The notes: a model not told the origin generated them from the sequence alone. 50,658 bases of DNA from an uncultured Bacteriovoracaceae bacterium (GCA_937931205.1 CALHBF010000026.1:1-50658), one strand, 5' to 3'. Positions 32,716 through 42,522 are shown, counted from the first letter of the stretch. Numbers and translations: made by a program.

Positions 32716-34443
32716 ATGAATTATATGTTGGGACGGCTGCCATTGCTTCTGGAATTTTTCCTAAATGGCTTTTTTATTTTAATTTACACTTTCAAAAAGT
32801 CAGGCAACTTTCAACATTTGATTGAAAAACTACCTGTGCAAGATGTTTTTTCTTACGCACTTTTTGTCATCCCTGCAGTATTGTTCTTATCAGTTGCTAC
32901 TAATTTTTTAAAGAGCGAATCCTTTGAAGACTTTATTAGGAAGTATATTTTCTCAGTCATTATTTTTATTCCCATGCTTATCACATGGGGGGATTTAGAA
33001 TTCCTATATTGGTTATCTGCAGTTCATCTCTTTTCTTCAGTTATTTCGATCTATGAGAAAAAAGAACAGCGAGCTTCATTTAATAAAGAGATAACTAGTT
33101 CTTTCTTCTTTCGTTTAAAACTTCAACCAGCACAAGTAGTACTTATTTCGTTCGGAATCTGGATCGGTTTAGGGACATTACTATTAGCATTGCCTGTAAG
33201 TATGAATTCAGGAAAGAGCATGGGCTTTGTAGATGCCTTCTTTATGGCAACGACTTCTTCATGTGTAACTGGACTCACAACACTTTCACCGGCAGATGAT
33301 CTTTCTGTTTTTGGCCAAATGGTTATACTGATTTTGATTCAAGTTGGTGGGCTTGGGATTATGACGCTTTCAAGTTCGATGGCCGTTATTATGGGGAAAA
33401 GCCTCCAGATGAGAGAGCAGGTGATCATGCAGGACGTACTTGATACTTCCAACTCTGAAGAGTTATTAAGTTTGATCATCGACATTATTCGATATACTTT
33501 TACAGTTGAGTTTATTGGAGCAGTGATTTTGACAGTTGCTTTCTATCAGGAAGGCTACGAGATCGGTCAAAGCATGTATCTGGGCTTCTATCATTCCATT
33601 TCTGCTTTTTGTAATGCTGGGATTGCTCTTTTTACTAACTCCCTCGATGAGTTCAAGCATTCTGAAACAATTCTTTATACGATTATGGGACTTGTGACGT
33701 TTGGAGGACTCGGGTTTTCTGTAATTAAAGACTTAACGAATGCTGTAAAAAACAGAACTTCTATTCGTGAACTGTCACTTCATACTAAAATTGTATTAAC
33801 AACTCACTTCTCTATTTTAATTATCTCTACTCTTTATTTGTTTTTTTCTGAGTTTTTGAATGCCTTTCAAGATATGGGGATTTGGGAGAGATTCAATATC
33901 TCTCTTTTCCATGCAGTTATTGTACGCACAGCGGGATTTGGATTGATGGATCTCAACACCCTTCATCCTCACAGCCTCTATTTTTTGATTATTGTTATGT
34001 TTATTGGTGCCTCTCCAGGTTCAACCGGTGGTGGTATTAAAACAACGACAATGGCAGTTTTACTTCAGTCGATTACAGCAACTCTTCGAGGGAAGAATCA
34101 TGTGGAGTTTTTTGAAAGAAGGATCCCACAACAGGTCGTGGTGAAGGCCATAGCGATCTTTATTATTTCTTTAATTATTTGCTCGTCATCAATTCTCATT
34201 ATGATGAGACTTGAGCCTGATAAAAACTTCTTAGATATTTTCTTTGAATGTGTTTCAGCCTTTGCCACAGTGGGTAGCTCACTAGGAATTACTCCGCTAT
34301 TGAGCTCGGCAGGAAAAATTTGTATTTCATTACTTATGTTTGTTGGCCGTGTTGGTCCACTGACTCTCGTATTAGCAATTAGTAGTAGGGCGGTTCTGCC
34401 GAAAAAGGTGGAGTATCCTGAAGGTAAAATTTTAATAGGATAA
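32716..34443 (+). CDS. ktrB: KtrB/TrkH-type potassium uptake channel subunit
   Basis: This subunit forms the pore of a K+ (often Na+-coupled) uptake system gated by the cytoplasmic KtrA ring. The four selectivity-filter repeats keep their key glycine: SSCVTGLTT (Gly186), AFCNAGIAL (Gly302), RTAGFGL (Gly407) and FATVGSSLG (Gly520). The TGGGIKTTT loop is present. At 575 residues it is about 120 longer than typical KtrB, because of an N-terminal extension (residues 1 to about 135) with several hydrophobic helices. ktrA follows after three bases. Confidence 0.93.
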   Translation: MNYMLGRLPLLLEFFLNGFFILIYTFKKSGNFQHLIEKLPVQDVFSYALFVIPAVLFLSVATNFLKSESFEDFIRKYIFSVIIFIPMLITWGDLEFLYWLSAVHLFSSVISIYEKKEQRASFNKEITSSFFFRLKLQPAQVVLISFGIWIGLGTLLLALPVSMNSGKSMGFVDAFFMATTSSCVTGLTTLSPADDLSVFGQMVILILIQVGGLGIMTLSSSMAVIMGKSLQMREQVIMQDVLDTSNSEELLSLIIDIIRYTFTVEFIGAVILTVAFYQEGYEIGQSMYLGFYHSISAFCNAGIALFTNSLDEFKHSETILYTIMGLVTFGGLGFSVIKDLTNAVKNRTSIRELSLHTKIVLTTHFSILIISTLYLFFSEFLNAFQDMGIWERFNISLFHAVIVRTAGFGLMDLNTLHPHSLYFLIIVMFIGASPGSTGGGIKTTTMAVLLQSITATLRGKNHVEFFERRIPQQVVVKAIAIFIISLIICSSSILIMMRLEPDKNFLDIFFECVSAFATVGSSLGITPLLSSAGKICISLLMFVGRVGPLTLVLAISSRAVLPKKVEYPEGKILIG

Positions 34444-34446
34444 AAT

Positions 34447-35142
34447 ATGATTGTAGCAGTAATCGGTTTAGGGATTTTTGGTGCGAAAACGGCAGCAAGA
34501 CTTTTTGAAAAAGGTGTAGAGGTATTGGCCATTGACTCTAACCCTGAACTCGTTGATAGGATCAAGGACCGAGTTTCCCATGCTGTTTGCCTAGATGTTA
34601 CTCAGGAAAAGTCTTTGAGGGCGATTAATATTTCAGATGTGGATACAGCAGTGGTTGCCATGGGTGATAACATTGAGATCAGTATTCTCTGTGTGGCCAT
34701 GCTAAGAAAACTGGGAGTAGGTCGAGTCATCGCCAGAGCACGTAACCAATTGCATGAGCACGTTTTAAGAGAAATAGGTGCTTCAGAAATCATCAAAGTA
34801 GAAGAGGATATGGGAGAAATTGTTGCGAGTAAAATTTCTGCACCTCATGTTCTTCAACGCTATAACTTTGCAGCTGGGTACTCGATTGTTGAATTGAAAT
34901 TGGGGAAAAAATTCGAAGGAAAAACGCTGGTTGAATCTCAAATCAGACAGAACTACTCACTCAATATTGTCGCTCTTCAAAAACGAGTTCCTTATATTAC
35001 TGAGGAAGGTAAGGCGAGCTATAGAACTGTGATCAACGATTCACCTTTACCGATGGATGTGATTGATTCTGATGATATTGTCGTTCTAGTTGGTAGTGAA
35101 AAAAACTTAGATCGTCTTTTTGATGATCTGGCCCAGGCTTAA
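34447..35142 (+). CDS. ktrA: KtrA/TrkA-type regulatory subunit of potassium uptake
   Basis: The 231-residue RCK protein forms the octameric gating ring of the Ktr channel. The N-terminal nucleotide-binding domain starts IVAVIGLGIFGAKTAARLFEKGVEVLAIDSNPE (GxGxxG at Gly7, Gly9, Gly12, with the acidic residue after the second strand). An RCK-C domain follows (VELKLGKKFEGKTLVESQIRQNYSLNIVAL...DIVVLVG). A single RCK unit fits KtrA and not the doubled TrkA. It sits three bases after ktrB and 12 before the sensor gene. Confidence 0.93.
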   Translation: MIVAVIGLGIFGAKTAARLFEKGVEVLAIDSNPELVDRIKDRVSHAVCLDVTQEKSLRAINISDVDTAVVAMGDNIEISILCVAMLRKLGVGRVIARARNQLHEHVLREIGASEIIKVEEDMGEIVASKISAPHVLQRYNFAAGYSIVELKLGKKFEGKTLVESQIRQNYSLNIVALQKRVPYITEEGKASYRTVINDSPLPMDVIDSDDIVVLVGSEKNLDRLFDDLAQA

Positions 35143-35154
35143 GGGAGCTTTAAT

Positions 35155-36327
35155 ATGTACATGTCCTTAAAAGGAAGAATCCAATCGGCCTTCATTGTTG
35201 CAACTCTTGTCGTAGTCGCCATGGGTTTTACCGTATTCTTCTTCTTAGATTCTCTTAATACTCAAATTTCAAGTATTACAATCAGTTCAAATAAGATTTC
35301 TTTGCTAACTGATGAGGTCAGAGTTTCGGCAGTTTCTATCTTGAAAATGCAGAAGAAAATCATCACAACCAAACCGACAACGGAAGATTTAAAACGTCTT
35401 GAAACCTTAACGGAAAGTTTTCAAACTCAGCTGCAAAGGTTAGACAGTTATTATACAGAAGTTGAAGCTAAGAAAATTATTTCCAAAATGCAGGGGTATG
35501 TAGACTCTTTAAAAACGGTGGTGGGGAAATCATCACTTTTTTATCGAGAGGGGGGTGGGATTTCAACCATCAATGAATTGACGGATAAGATTCTAGAAGC
35601 ATTCTCCGAATTTCAAGACATTCAATATTTCCAGAATGAACAAAGAGATAAACAGGTAAAGAATATTATCGGTGAAACCCGCCGCTATATGTTGATTGCT
35701 TTAATTATTACGTTCCTTGGAACAATCCTGATTGCCTTGGTTATTCCGGGAAAAATCTCGCTGCCCTTTAAAAAAATCAATGATGCTGTCCGAGAACTTC
35801 AGGACTGCAATTACGACGTTTCGATTTATTACAATCAGAACGATGAGATCGGGGAGCTGGCCCGCGAGCTAAATAAAATGATCACTAATATGAAGAAATT
35901 TGAGCAGCTTCGTATTGAACGGATCTCTTTAGAAGGCCGAAAGTTTGATACTTTGGCGAACTTAGTAAAGAAAAATATCGTTTTGGCCAATGCAAAGGGT
36001 GAACTGACTTACATGAATAACCCTATGTATACGCTCCTTGAAATGCAGTCGGATGATATTATCAATAAAAACATCGCTGATACGGTAATGCCTGATTCAA
36101 TTATTACAACTTTTGAACTGGCCATTAAGCGCCGTTCTAAGATCGAAAATGCTGAAATCATTATCCCGAAACGCGTACTTAAGGTTGATCCGGCCACTGG
36201 GGAACATACTTATGAAGAGACTAATGAGGATGCTTTTCATGGCTATGCCAATGTTTTTCCAATCAGGGCGCGTGAATCAACATTGGATTATTACCTCATG
36301 ATTATTTCTACCGAAGTTTTTGTTTAA
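35155..36327 (+). CDS. HAMP-PAS sensor protein without an output domain
   Basis: The 390-residue protein has a first membrane helix (about 13-32) and a helical sensor region of about 140 residues. A second helix (about 177-197) leads to a HAMP domain (PFKKINDAVRELQDCNYDVSIYYNQNDEIGELARELNKMI) and then a PAS-like domain (LVKKNIVLANAKGELTYMNNPMYTLLEMQSDDIINKNIADTVMP). It then stops: no histidine kinase, chemotaxis signalling, GGDEF or phosphatase domain follows. AGGGAG precedes the ATG at 35155. It is 12 bases after ktrA, so it is co-expressed with potassium uptake. How it passes on a signal is unknown. Confidence 0.8.
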   Translation: MYMSLKGRIQSAFIVATLVVVAMGFTVFFFLDSLNTQISSITISSNKISLLTDEVRVSAVSILKMQKKIITTKPTTEDLKRLETLTESFQTQLQRLDSYYTEVEAKKIISKMQGYVDSLKTVVGKSSLFYREGGGISTINELTDKILEAFSEFQDIQYFQNEQRDKQVKNIIGETRRYMLIALIITFLGTILIALVIPGKISLPFKKINDAVRELQDCNYDVSIYYNQNDEIGELARELNKMITNMKKFEQLRIERISLEGRKFDTLANLVKKNIVLANAKGELTYMNNPMYTLLEMQSDDIINKNIADTVMPDSIITTFELAIKRRSKIENAEIIIPKRVLKVDPATGEHTYEETNEDAFHGYANVFPIRARESTLDYYLMIISTEVFV

Positions 36328-36348
36328 TCAACTCATTTAGTGTATGCT
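36320..36348 (+). promoter_or_regulatory. Candidate sigma70 promoter of lepA
   Basis: TTGTTT (36320-36325) and TATGCT (36343-36348) are 17 bases apart, 3 of 6 and 4 of 6 to consensus, just after the sensor gene and 43 bases before the lepA ATG. Confidence 0.3.
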
Positions 36349-36390
36349 TGTCCCTCAAAGCTCTAACGCTAAAAGGGTCAAGCAGCCACT

Positions 36391-38193
36391 ATGGATACAA
36401 GTCTCATCCGCAATTTTTCTATTATTGCCCATATCGATCACGGAAAATCTACTCTCTCAGACCGTATTATCGAAATGACCAAGTCCATCACTGATAGAGA
36501 GCGCACTGATCGTTTGCTCGACAACATGGATTTAGAGCGTGAGCGTGGGATTACCATTAAGGCACAGACGGTTCGTCTTTCCTATAAAGCTCAAGATGGT
36601 AAAACTTATTCTTTTAACTTAATTGATACTCCGGGACACGTGGATTTTACTTACGAGGTATCTCGCTCACTTGCTTCTTGTGAGGGAGCTCTTCTGATCG
36701 TTGATGCTTCTCAGGGGATTGAAGCTCAGACACTTGCCAACGTTTATATGGCACTAGAGAACAATCTAGAAATCTTGCCGGTCGTTAATAAAATCGATCT
36801 TCCGCACGCAGATCCAGATAAGGCCAAAAAAGAAATCGAAGATGTTATTGGTCTTGATGCTTCAAATGCTCCGCTTGTTTCTGGGAAATCAGGAATTGGT
36901 GTGGATCTTCTTCTGGAAGAAATTGTAAAACGTATTCCACCTCCAACAGGTAAGGGAAGTAATAACCTTCAGGCCCTTATTTTTGATTCTTGGTTTGACC
37001 CGTACCGTGGGGTAGTTGTTCTTGCCCGTATTATGGAAGGAACTCTTAAGCCTAAAGATAGGATTCATTTTAAATTTTCAGGAATGGATTACGAAGTTAT
37101 TAAGCTGGCAGTGCATACTCCGTTCTATACTGAAGTAAGTGAGCTTGGTGCAGGTGAAGTAGGAATGATCATTTGCGGAATTAAAACCGTTCGTGATGTG
37201 AAAGTGGGAGATTCTATTGTTCATACTGACAAGAAAGACTCAACTCCTTCACTAAAAGGATACAAAGAAGTTAAACCAATGGTTTTCTGCGGTATCTTCC
37301 CAGTGATCTCTGAAGAATACGAGATTTTGAAAGAAGCTTTAGAGAAACTAGCTCTTAACGATGCTTCTTTTACTTATGAGCCAGAAGTTTCTCAAGCACT
37401 TGGTTTTGGATTCCGTTGTGGGTTTCTAGGACTTCTTCACATGGATATTATTCAAGAGCGTCTTGAACGTGAGTTTGATCTTGCTCTGATCTCAACGGCA
37501 CCTAGTTGTAACTATGAAGTAATCACAACTACGGGTGAAACAATCATGGTTGATAACCCGGCTAAACTTCCTGAGCCTGGCCGCATTGATACGATTAAGG
37601 AACCAACGGTTAAATTATCGATTCACCTTCCGAATGAATATGTCGGGAAAATTATCAAACTTTGTGAAGAGCGCCGTGGTCAGCAGCAGGCCATTAATTA
37701 CATTACAGAAGAGCGTGTTCAACTTATTTATATTCTCCCACTCTCTGAGATGATGTTTGATTTTTATGATCAATTGAAATCTCTTTCTAAGGGTTACGCA
37801 TCAATGGACTATGAGCTTCATGAGTATCTGGAGTCAGACATGGTGAAACTTGATGTTCTTCTTAATGGGGATAAAGTGGATGCTCTGTCTGTGATTACTC
37901 ACCGAGGAACATCTCAGCAAAAAGGTAAGGATCTTACCCACAGACTGATGAAGGTTATCGATCGTCAGCAGTTTGATATTGCTATTCAGGCGGCCATCGG
38001 GGCAAAAGTAATTGCTCGTGAAACAGTTAAGGCACTTCGTAAAAACGTACTTGCCAAATGTTATGGTGGTGACGTTTCTCGTAAAAGAAAGCTATTAGAA
38101 AAGCAGAAAGAGGGTAAAAAACGCATGAAAATGGTAGGAAATGTGGAAATCCCGCAAGAAGCCTTCTTGGCAGTTCTAAAGGTCGAGGAGTAG
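36391..38193 (+). CDS. lepA: Elongation factor 4 (LepA)
   Basis: LepA is a ribosomal GTPase that can back-translocate tRNAs and aids 30S assembly. The 600 residues match the family length. GTPase motifs: [13 protein letters not shown] (G1), [10 protein letters not shown] (G2), [12 protein letters not shown] (G3), NKIDLPHA (G4), SGKSG (G5). The LepA-specific C-terminal domain is present ([73 protein letters not shown]). Only a weak ribosome site is visible. Confidence 0.97.
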   Translation: MDTSLIRNFSIIAHIDHGKSTLSDRIIEMTKSITDRERTDRLLDNMDLERERGITIKAQTVRLSYKAQDGKTYSFNLIDTPGHVDFTYEVSRSLASCEGALLIVDASQGIEAQTLANVYMALENNLEILPVVNKIDLPHADPDKAKKEIEDVIGLDASNAPLVSGKSGIGVDLLLEEIVKRIPPPTGKGSNNLQALIFDSWFDPYRGVVVLARIMEGTLKPKDRIHFKFSGMDYEVIKLAVHTPFYTEVSELGAGEVGMIICGIKTVRDVKVGDSIVHTDKKDSTPSLKGYKEVKPMVFCGIFPVISEEYEILKEALEKLALNDASFTYEPEVSQALGFGFRCGFLGLLHMDIIQERLEREFDLALISTAPSCNYEVITTTGETIMVDNPAKLPEPGRIDTIKEPTVKLSIHLPNEYVGKIIKLCEERRGQQQAINYITEERVQLIYILPLSEMMFDFYDQLKSLSKGYASMDYELHEYLESDMVKLDVLLNGDKVDALSVITHRGTSQQKGKDLTHRLMKVIDRQQFDIAIQAAIGAKVIARETVKALRKNVLAKCYGGDVSRKRKLLEKQKEGKKRMKMVGNVEIPQEAFLAVLKVEE

Positions 38194-38203
38194 AATATAT
38201 TCT

Positions 38204-38824
38204 ATGTTAGACATTCTTAAAGAACATTTAGACCGTGTCCTCGTTACTTATACTCAGGGTGAGTATTTTGAAGAGCTTAAAGAAGCGAAAGAAAAATATT
38301 TCTCTTTAACTGGTAAACTTGATGAAGATCGTATCGAGTTTGAAGCAAGAATGAATTGTTTCAATGATTGGTACATGTTCCAGTATAGAAAAAAAGATGG
38401 CCTTAAAGTCATTGAAGACTACATTCGCAAAACAGATCTTGATGGAGATATTTCACAGGCCTTTTTGAATGTGAATCATTCACTTTTTGAGTACTCGAAA
38501 GTTAACTTCAAGAAACAGATTATTCTTAAAGATGTGCTTCATGATGAGAAGATTGCTTTGGTGAAGAATCACCAAAACATCGGCTTAGTTGAAGGTGATT
38601 TTTTTATCAGTCGCGTGATTAAATATAAGGATGAGTACTATCTCCTTAAGGGCGTTTGCACGCTTCCAACAACTGTTAAGTCGATTTTGAAAAAACAGTC
38701 TAAGAAGGTGAGAAGCCTGAATAGTTTTGAGGAAGAGCTTAACTATCTATTAGCTCTGGAAAATCTTAAAACAAAGTCGATGAACTACTCCCACATTGAT
38801 CCCACCAAAATTTTCGTATTCTAG
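38204..38824 (+). CDS. Protein of unknown function downstream of lepA
   Basis: I do not recognise this 206-residue protein. It has no signal peptide or membrane helix. The first half is rich in charged helices (EYFEELKEAKEKYFSLTGKLDEDRIEFEARMNCFNDWYMFQYR), and the second half looks mixed alpha/beta. It starts 10 bases after lepA and ends at a terminator, so it is probably co-transcribed with lepA. A translation-related role would be only guilt by association. Confidence 0.6.
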   Translation: MLDILKEHLDRVLVTYTQGEYFEELKEAKEKYFSLTGKLDEDRIEFEARMNCFNDWYMFQYRKKDGLKVIEDYIRKTDLDGDISQAFLNVNHSLFEYSKVNFKKQIILKDVLHDEKIALVKNHQNIGLVEGDFFISRVIKYKDEYYLLKGVCTLPTTVKSILKKQSKKVRSLNSFEEELNYLLALENLKTKSMNYSHIDPTKIFVF

Positions 38825-38831
38825 TGAAATA

Positions 38832-38857
38832 AAAAAGGCCTCTTATGAGGCCTTTTT
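38832..38857. terminator. Bidirectional terminator with the opposite gene's stop codon in its loop
   Basis: Arms AAAAAGGCCTC (38832-38842) and GAGGCCTTTTT (38847-38857) close a TTAT loop, giving T runs on both strands. The loop holds the TAA stop (38843-38845) of the minus-strand membrane protein gene. Compare 22496-22525. Confidence 0.9.
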
Positions 38858-39811
38858 ATTTTTAAATAGGAGATAAGGAATGACTCCCAGTACATTGATC
38901 ACCATCGTGATAACGAAATAAAGATTAAAGAGGGATGCTCCATTATCAATTCCAGAAAATTCAAAAAGCTTCTGAAAAATAGCATGTCCTACTCCTAAAC
39001 CTGAGGGAGCAATAGGCAGGGCCAGTGTCATCAGACCAATAGGGATAAAGGCCAGTGCCTGAACAAAATCCATCTTACCGACCACAAATGGAGAAATAAG
39101 ACTCCAAAAAATAAGTACGGCAATAAGTTGAATAACGATAGAGATAAGAACAGAGCGAATCATTCTTTGTTTAATAGAAACAAGATCTGTAAAAAGAGTA
39201 AGGAGTTTATCAAAAATTCCAGAAAGCTTTGTTTTATCTCGTCCGAGTTGAAGCAGTTTTTCAACAATAGGATGACAGAAAAAGAAAAGTAGCAGACCTG
39301 AAATGACGGCAACAGTCAGCATGTAATTGATTTTGAGAAGTCCTTCCATATTGGGAGCGGATTCCAAAATATGTCCAGAGAACAGCAGGGAGCTAATTCC
39401 TACTAAGAGAATAAGACCAGAAAGACCCATCACTCGATCAATGAGAATTGAGGCAAAAACAAACTTCTTAGAAAGTTCTTTATCCATCGATTGAATATAG
39501 AAGAGCTTAATGAGGTCTCCACTGACACTTCCTGGAAGAACCGAGCTAAAAAATTGGCCGATCCAATTGATTTTAACAATTTCCCACAAAGGCATGAAAA
39601 CATTTGAGCGTGAGGAAATAATGAGCTTCCATCGCCAAGAGCATAAGAGATAATTCAAGAACTGCAGAAGACATGCTATGATAATGGCCAAAGGAAACTG
39701 AGTTAGATCACTTAGAAGAGAAAGATCTAATTTTCCTGATTGCAGTAGCCAATAAATGAGGCCCGCAGCAATTAAAAGCTTGATGGTATTAACAGCTATG
39801 GTTTTAAACAT
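38843..39811 (-). CDS. UPF0104 / LPG-synthase-type transmembrane protein
   Basis: The 322-residue integral membrane protein has about eight helices. It shows the hallmarks of the flippase-like domain of lysylphosphatidylglycerol synthases and related proteins: WRWKLIISS, then IGQFFSSVLPGSVSGDLIKLFY, SILIDRVMGLSGL, and PSGLGVGHAIFQKLFEF near the end. The aminoacyl-transferase domain of MprF is absent. Such stand-alone proteins are thought to move or handle lipid-linked molecules, but the substrate here is unknown. Its last residues are encoded in the terminator stem. Confidence 0.8.
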   Translation of the reverse strand: MFKTIAVNTIKLLIAAGLIYWLLQSGKLDLSLLSDLTQFPLAIIIACLLQFLNYLLCSWRWKLIISSRSNVFMPLWEIVKINWIGQFFSSVLPGSVSGDLIKLFYIQSMDKELSKKFVFASILIDRVMGLSGLILLVGISSLLFSGHILESAPNMEGLLKINYMLTVAVISGLLLFFFCHPIVEKLLQLGRDKTKLSGIFDKLLTLFTDLVSIKQRMIRSVLISIVIQLIAVLIFWSLISPFVVGKMDFVQALAFIPIGLMTLALPIAPSGLGVGHAIFQKLFEFSGIDNGASLFNLYFVITMVINVLGVIPYLLFKNKKAS

Positions 39812-39863
39812 ATCGGGCGATCTTACAATCTTTGAAGCCCGATGGTAAAGAGAAAGGAGTTTT

Positions 39864-40664
39864 ATGAAAATCGCTGCTCTTCAGCTTCAGTCAGTGCTAG
39901 ATCCTGCCAAGAATCTTGCAACTATCAGAAATCTCTTACAAGAAGCCAAAAAAGAAAATGTAACAGCGGTATTTTTGCCGGAAGTTTTTTATTCCATGTC
40001 AGATGGAACGAAGCCCACACCTTATCTTGTTGAAGGGGAAAATGAGCATTTTCAAAACATAAAAAATTTAGCCAAAGATTCTGGTCTTTATATTCTTGGT
40101 GGCTCAGTCGCCACACTGGTTGATGGCAAAGTCATGAACCGTTGTTTTAATTTTGATCCTCAAGGGAATCTCATTAATTTTTACGATAAAATAAATCTCT
40201 TCTCATGTGATCTGAGTAAACACTCAAGCAATACAGTCATTGATGAGGGACGTGTTTATACTGCAGGTAACACTCCGAAGATGATGAAGTTAGGTGAATT
40301 CAATGTGGGAATTGCTATTTGTTTTGATCTTCGCTTCCCAGAACTCTTTAGATCTTACTCCTTTCAAGGGGCCAATGTTCTAAGTATCTCGGCTGCTTTT
40401 ACTGTTCCAACTGGTAAAGCTCATTGGCATACTCTGCTTCGTGCGCGCGCAATTGAGAATCAGTGTTATGTGATTGCTCCTGCTCAATGGGGTAAACACA
40501 ATGATAAGCTTTCGACCTTTGGTCACTCACTTATTATTGATCCGTGGGGAGAAATCCTTGCTGATGCAGGCGAGGGAGAGAAAATCATCACTGCCGAGCT
40601 GAATATAGAGAGAATTAAAGGCGTGCGTGAGCGTCTGAATGTTCTCAGAGATCCTAAGGCATGA
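39864..40664 (+). CDS. Carbon-nitrogen hydrolase (nitrilase superfamily, Nit-like)
   Basis: The 266-residue protein has the catalytic triad Glu40 (FLPEVFY), Lys109 (FYDKINLF) and Cys153 (GIAICFDLRFPELFR). The GVLRxRxIEN-like motif LLRARAIENQCYVIAPAQWG is also present. This pattern is closest to the Nit1/Nit2/omega-amidase branch, which hydrolyses deaminated glutathione or omega-amides. The exact substrate cannot be set from sequence. AAAGGAG precedes the ATG. Its stop directly abuts that of the convergent NifU-C gene. Confidence 0.88.
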   Translation: MKIAALQLQSVLDPAKNLATIRNLLQEAKKENVTAVFLPEVFYSMSDGTKPTPYLVEGENEHFQNIKNLAKDSGLYILGGSVATLVDGKVMNRCFNFDPQGNLINFYDKINLFSCDLSKHSSNTVIDEGRVYTAGNTPKMMKLGEFNVGIAICFDLRFPELFRSYSFQGANVLSISAAFTVPTGKAHWHTLLRARAIENQCYVIAPAQWGKHNDKLSTFGHSLIIDPWGEILADAGEGEKIITAELNIERIKGVRERLNVLRDPKA

Positions 40665-40919
40665 TTACATGTACGGGTTTACACCAGTCGTGTGATCAGT
40701 AACATCAACCACTTCTTCGATCTCAGGAAAGTTCTGTTTAACGAGCTGTTCGATTCCACCTTTGAGAGTGGCCTTAGAACTCGAGCAGCCTTGGCAGCCG
40801 CCATAGAACTTAACGAAGAGTTTATTGTTATCGATATCAATGACTTCAACATTCCCGCCATGTTGAGCAAGGGCCGGACGAATTTGAGAATCAAAGAGTT
40901 TTTCAATTTGCTTAATCAT
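40665..40919 (-). CDS. NifU C-terminal-domain protein (Fe-S scaffold/carrier)
   Basis: The 84-residue protein is a stand-alone Nfu domain: LFDSQIRPALAQHGGNVEVIDIDNNKLFVKFYGGCQGCSSSKATLKGGIEQ. The Cys42-x-x-Cys45 pair holds a 4Fe-4S cluster between two subunits for delivery to target enzymes. The A-type domain of NfuA is absent. The BamE-like gene lies 18 bases upstream on the same strand. Confidence 0.92.
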   Translation of the reverse strand: MIKQIEKLFDSQIRPALAQHGGNVEVIDIDNNKLFVKFYGGCQGCSSSKATLKGGIEQLVKQNFPEIEEVVDVTDHTTGVNPYM

Positions 40920-40937
40920 GAGATGACTTTAGCAATT

Positions 40938-41435
40938 TTAGTGAACTCTGTCTTTAAAATCACGAAGAAGGGCACCAATGCGCTGTTTCGGTGCTTTACC
41001 TGTATAAGTGAATGGTGGAACCCAAGTGATGCTCTCAATAACTCCACTGGTAGTTACTTTGTAGATCAGGCCTTCTTCCGGATTTCCTGCGAAAAACCAT
41101 TTCATATCGTCATTATTCTTAAGCTCCATCTGTACTAAATGAAGCTGCTTGAGCTGAGGATCTGAGATTTGTAGAGGTCGATTGAATTTTAATTGCGCGC
41201 TGGCCACTTCATTTTCACGGAGAGTGATAATGAGGTGAGAAGAATCGTCAAATAGGTAAGTTAGTTGGTTGTGATCTTTGTAAACAGGGGCTCCAAAAAC
41301 ATCTTTGAGGTCTGTTACAGTCATTCCCAATTGAAGGGATCTGAGATCAGGGATCTCAGATATTTTATTCTGTGCCGAATAGTAAGCTCCTGCAACGGCG
41401 GTCAGAATTAAAGCAAAAATGAAACTCATCTTCAT
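40938..41435 (-). CDS. BamE/SmpA-like membrane-anchored or exported protein
   Basis: ATG 41435 is chosen because AGGA lies 8 bases upstream; another ATG at 41450 has no such site. An N-terminal hydrophobic segment (SFIFALILTAVAGAYYSA) is a signal anchor or signal peptide with no lipobox Cys. LRSLQLGMTVTDLKDVFGAPVYKD follows, the 'lxxGMtxxeVxxxlGxP' pattern of BamE/SmpA-like domains, with LTYLFDDSSHLIITLRENEVA after it. BamE supports outer-membrane protein assembly. This protein is longer and lacks the lipid anchor, so it is a relative by fold at best. Confidence 0.5.
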   Translation of the reverse strand: MKMSFIFALILTAVAGAYYSAQNKISEIPDLRSLQLGMTVTDLKDVFGAPVYKDHNQLTYLFDDSSHLIITLRENEVASAQLKFNRPLQISDPQLKQLHLVQMELKNNDDMKWFFAGNPEEGLIYKVTTSGVIESITWVPPFTYTGKAPKQRIGALLRDFKDRVH

Positions 41436-41553
41436 TTTTAGTTTCCTCATTAAAGAGTGGTAAGTGATTTATTAAATCACTTATTTTTATCCTTTGGCCA
41501 GATTTCTCCATTGAATTTTTAGTAAAAAATTTAAGTCGGACTCTTACTGTTTT

Positions 41554-42522
41554 ATGGTGAGTGACATAACACTTCTATCTATGAGTGATTTCCTTATTCT
41601 TACATCTCCTCCCGCTAGCGGTAAGACCTACTGGATTCAAAATTTTGCCCGAGCTTTTACTGGAAGAATTCTGGTTATTTCTCCCTTAAAGGCATTGGCA
41701 CTGGAGCTTAATGAGAAGTGGGGAGGGCAGATTCTAGTACAAACACCTGAATCTTACATTTTAAATCCAGAAGTTTGTGAGGTCGTGATTTTTGATGAAT
41801 GGCACTTATTTTTCTATTGGGGAGAAACTTTTAGAGAACAGATGTGGGAGGCCTTTTATCAGCTTGCCGAGCATACTGCGCTCTGTGTTGGATTAACGGC
41901 AACTTTGAATAAAGAGATTCAGGAGAGAATGAATCATTGGGGACATTTTGAACGGATTCTTTGGGTAGATCATGGCAATCATCAGTTGAAATACCGGCCG
42001 GAGCAATTAGTCCGTTTGCCTTCAGAGGCTTTTCACCACTCACTTATCAGGCATTCTGTTCCTCACAAAACTCAGATTATTTTCTGCGAATTTCGTCAAG
42101 AAGTGGAGGAGTGGGTGGAGCGATTAAGTGCTCTTGGTTGGGTAACCCTGGGGTGTGTGGGTGGAGAGACAGCAAGCTTTGTAGAAAAATTGAAGCAAAG
42201 AACACCTCATTTCATTGTTGCTACAACTTGCTTAAGTCACGGGGTTAATTTACCCACAATTGATGTGGTTCATTTTTTTTATGAAGTGAAAAACTTGGAT
42301 TTTTGGATTCAGATGCTTGCTCGGGGCGGTCGAGATGGTTCATCTTTTATTGTTTATACAACTTATTTACCCAAGGAGGTGAAGGTTAATTTTTGGACAA
42401 ACTTGGGGATAAATTTTAAGCTCAAGGTCTGGTTTGTGATTCAAGATTTTATTCTAGGACTAGATGAATGGTTTTTGAAGGCGTCGTCATTGGAAAAACT
42501 CCCTACAAAGAAAGGGATTTGA
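41554..42522 (+). CDS. Compact superfamily 2 (DEAD/DEAH-like) helicase
   Basis: The 322-residue protein has a minimal two-domain SF2 core. Walker A is PPASGKTYW (Lys24), motif II is DEWH (81-84), and motif III is GLTATL. Motif V-like ATTCLSHGVNLP and motif VI QMLARGGRDG follow, with Arg fingers. No accessory domain is attached. A second start at 41581 would place Walker A at residue 15. No clear ribosome site precedes either. It overlaps recO by 55 bases, suggesting translational coupling and a nucleic-acid role linked to recombination. The family-level function is unknown. Confidence 0.8.
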   Translation: MVSDITLLSMSDFLILTSPPASGKTYWIQNFARAFTGRILVISPLKALALELNEKWGGQILVQTPESYILNPEVCEVVIFDEWHLFFYWGETFREQMWEAFYQLAEHTALCVGLTATLNKEIQERMNHWGHFERILWVDHGNHQLKYRPEQLVRLPSEAFHHSLIRHSVPHKTQIIFCEFRQEVEEWVERLSALGWVTLGCVGGETASFVEKLKQRTPHFIVATTCLSHGVNLPTIDVVHFFYEVKNLDFWIQMLARGGRDGSSFIVYTTYLPKEVKVNFWTNLGINFKLKVWFVIQDFILGLDEWFLKASSLEKLPTKKGI

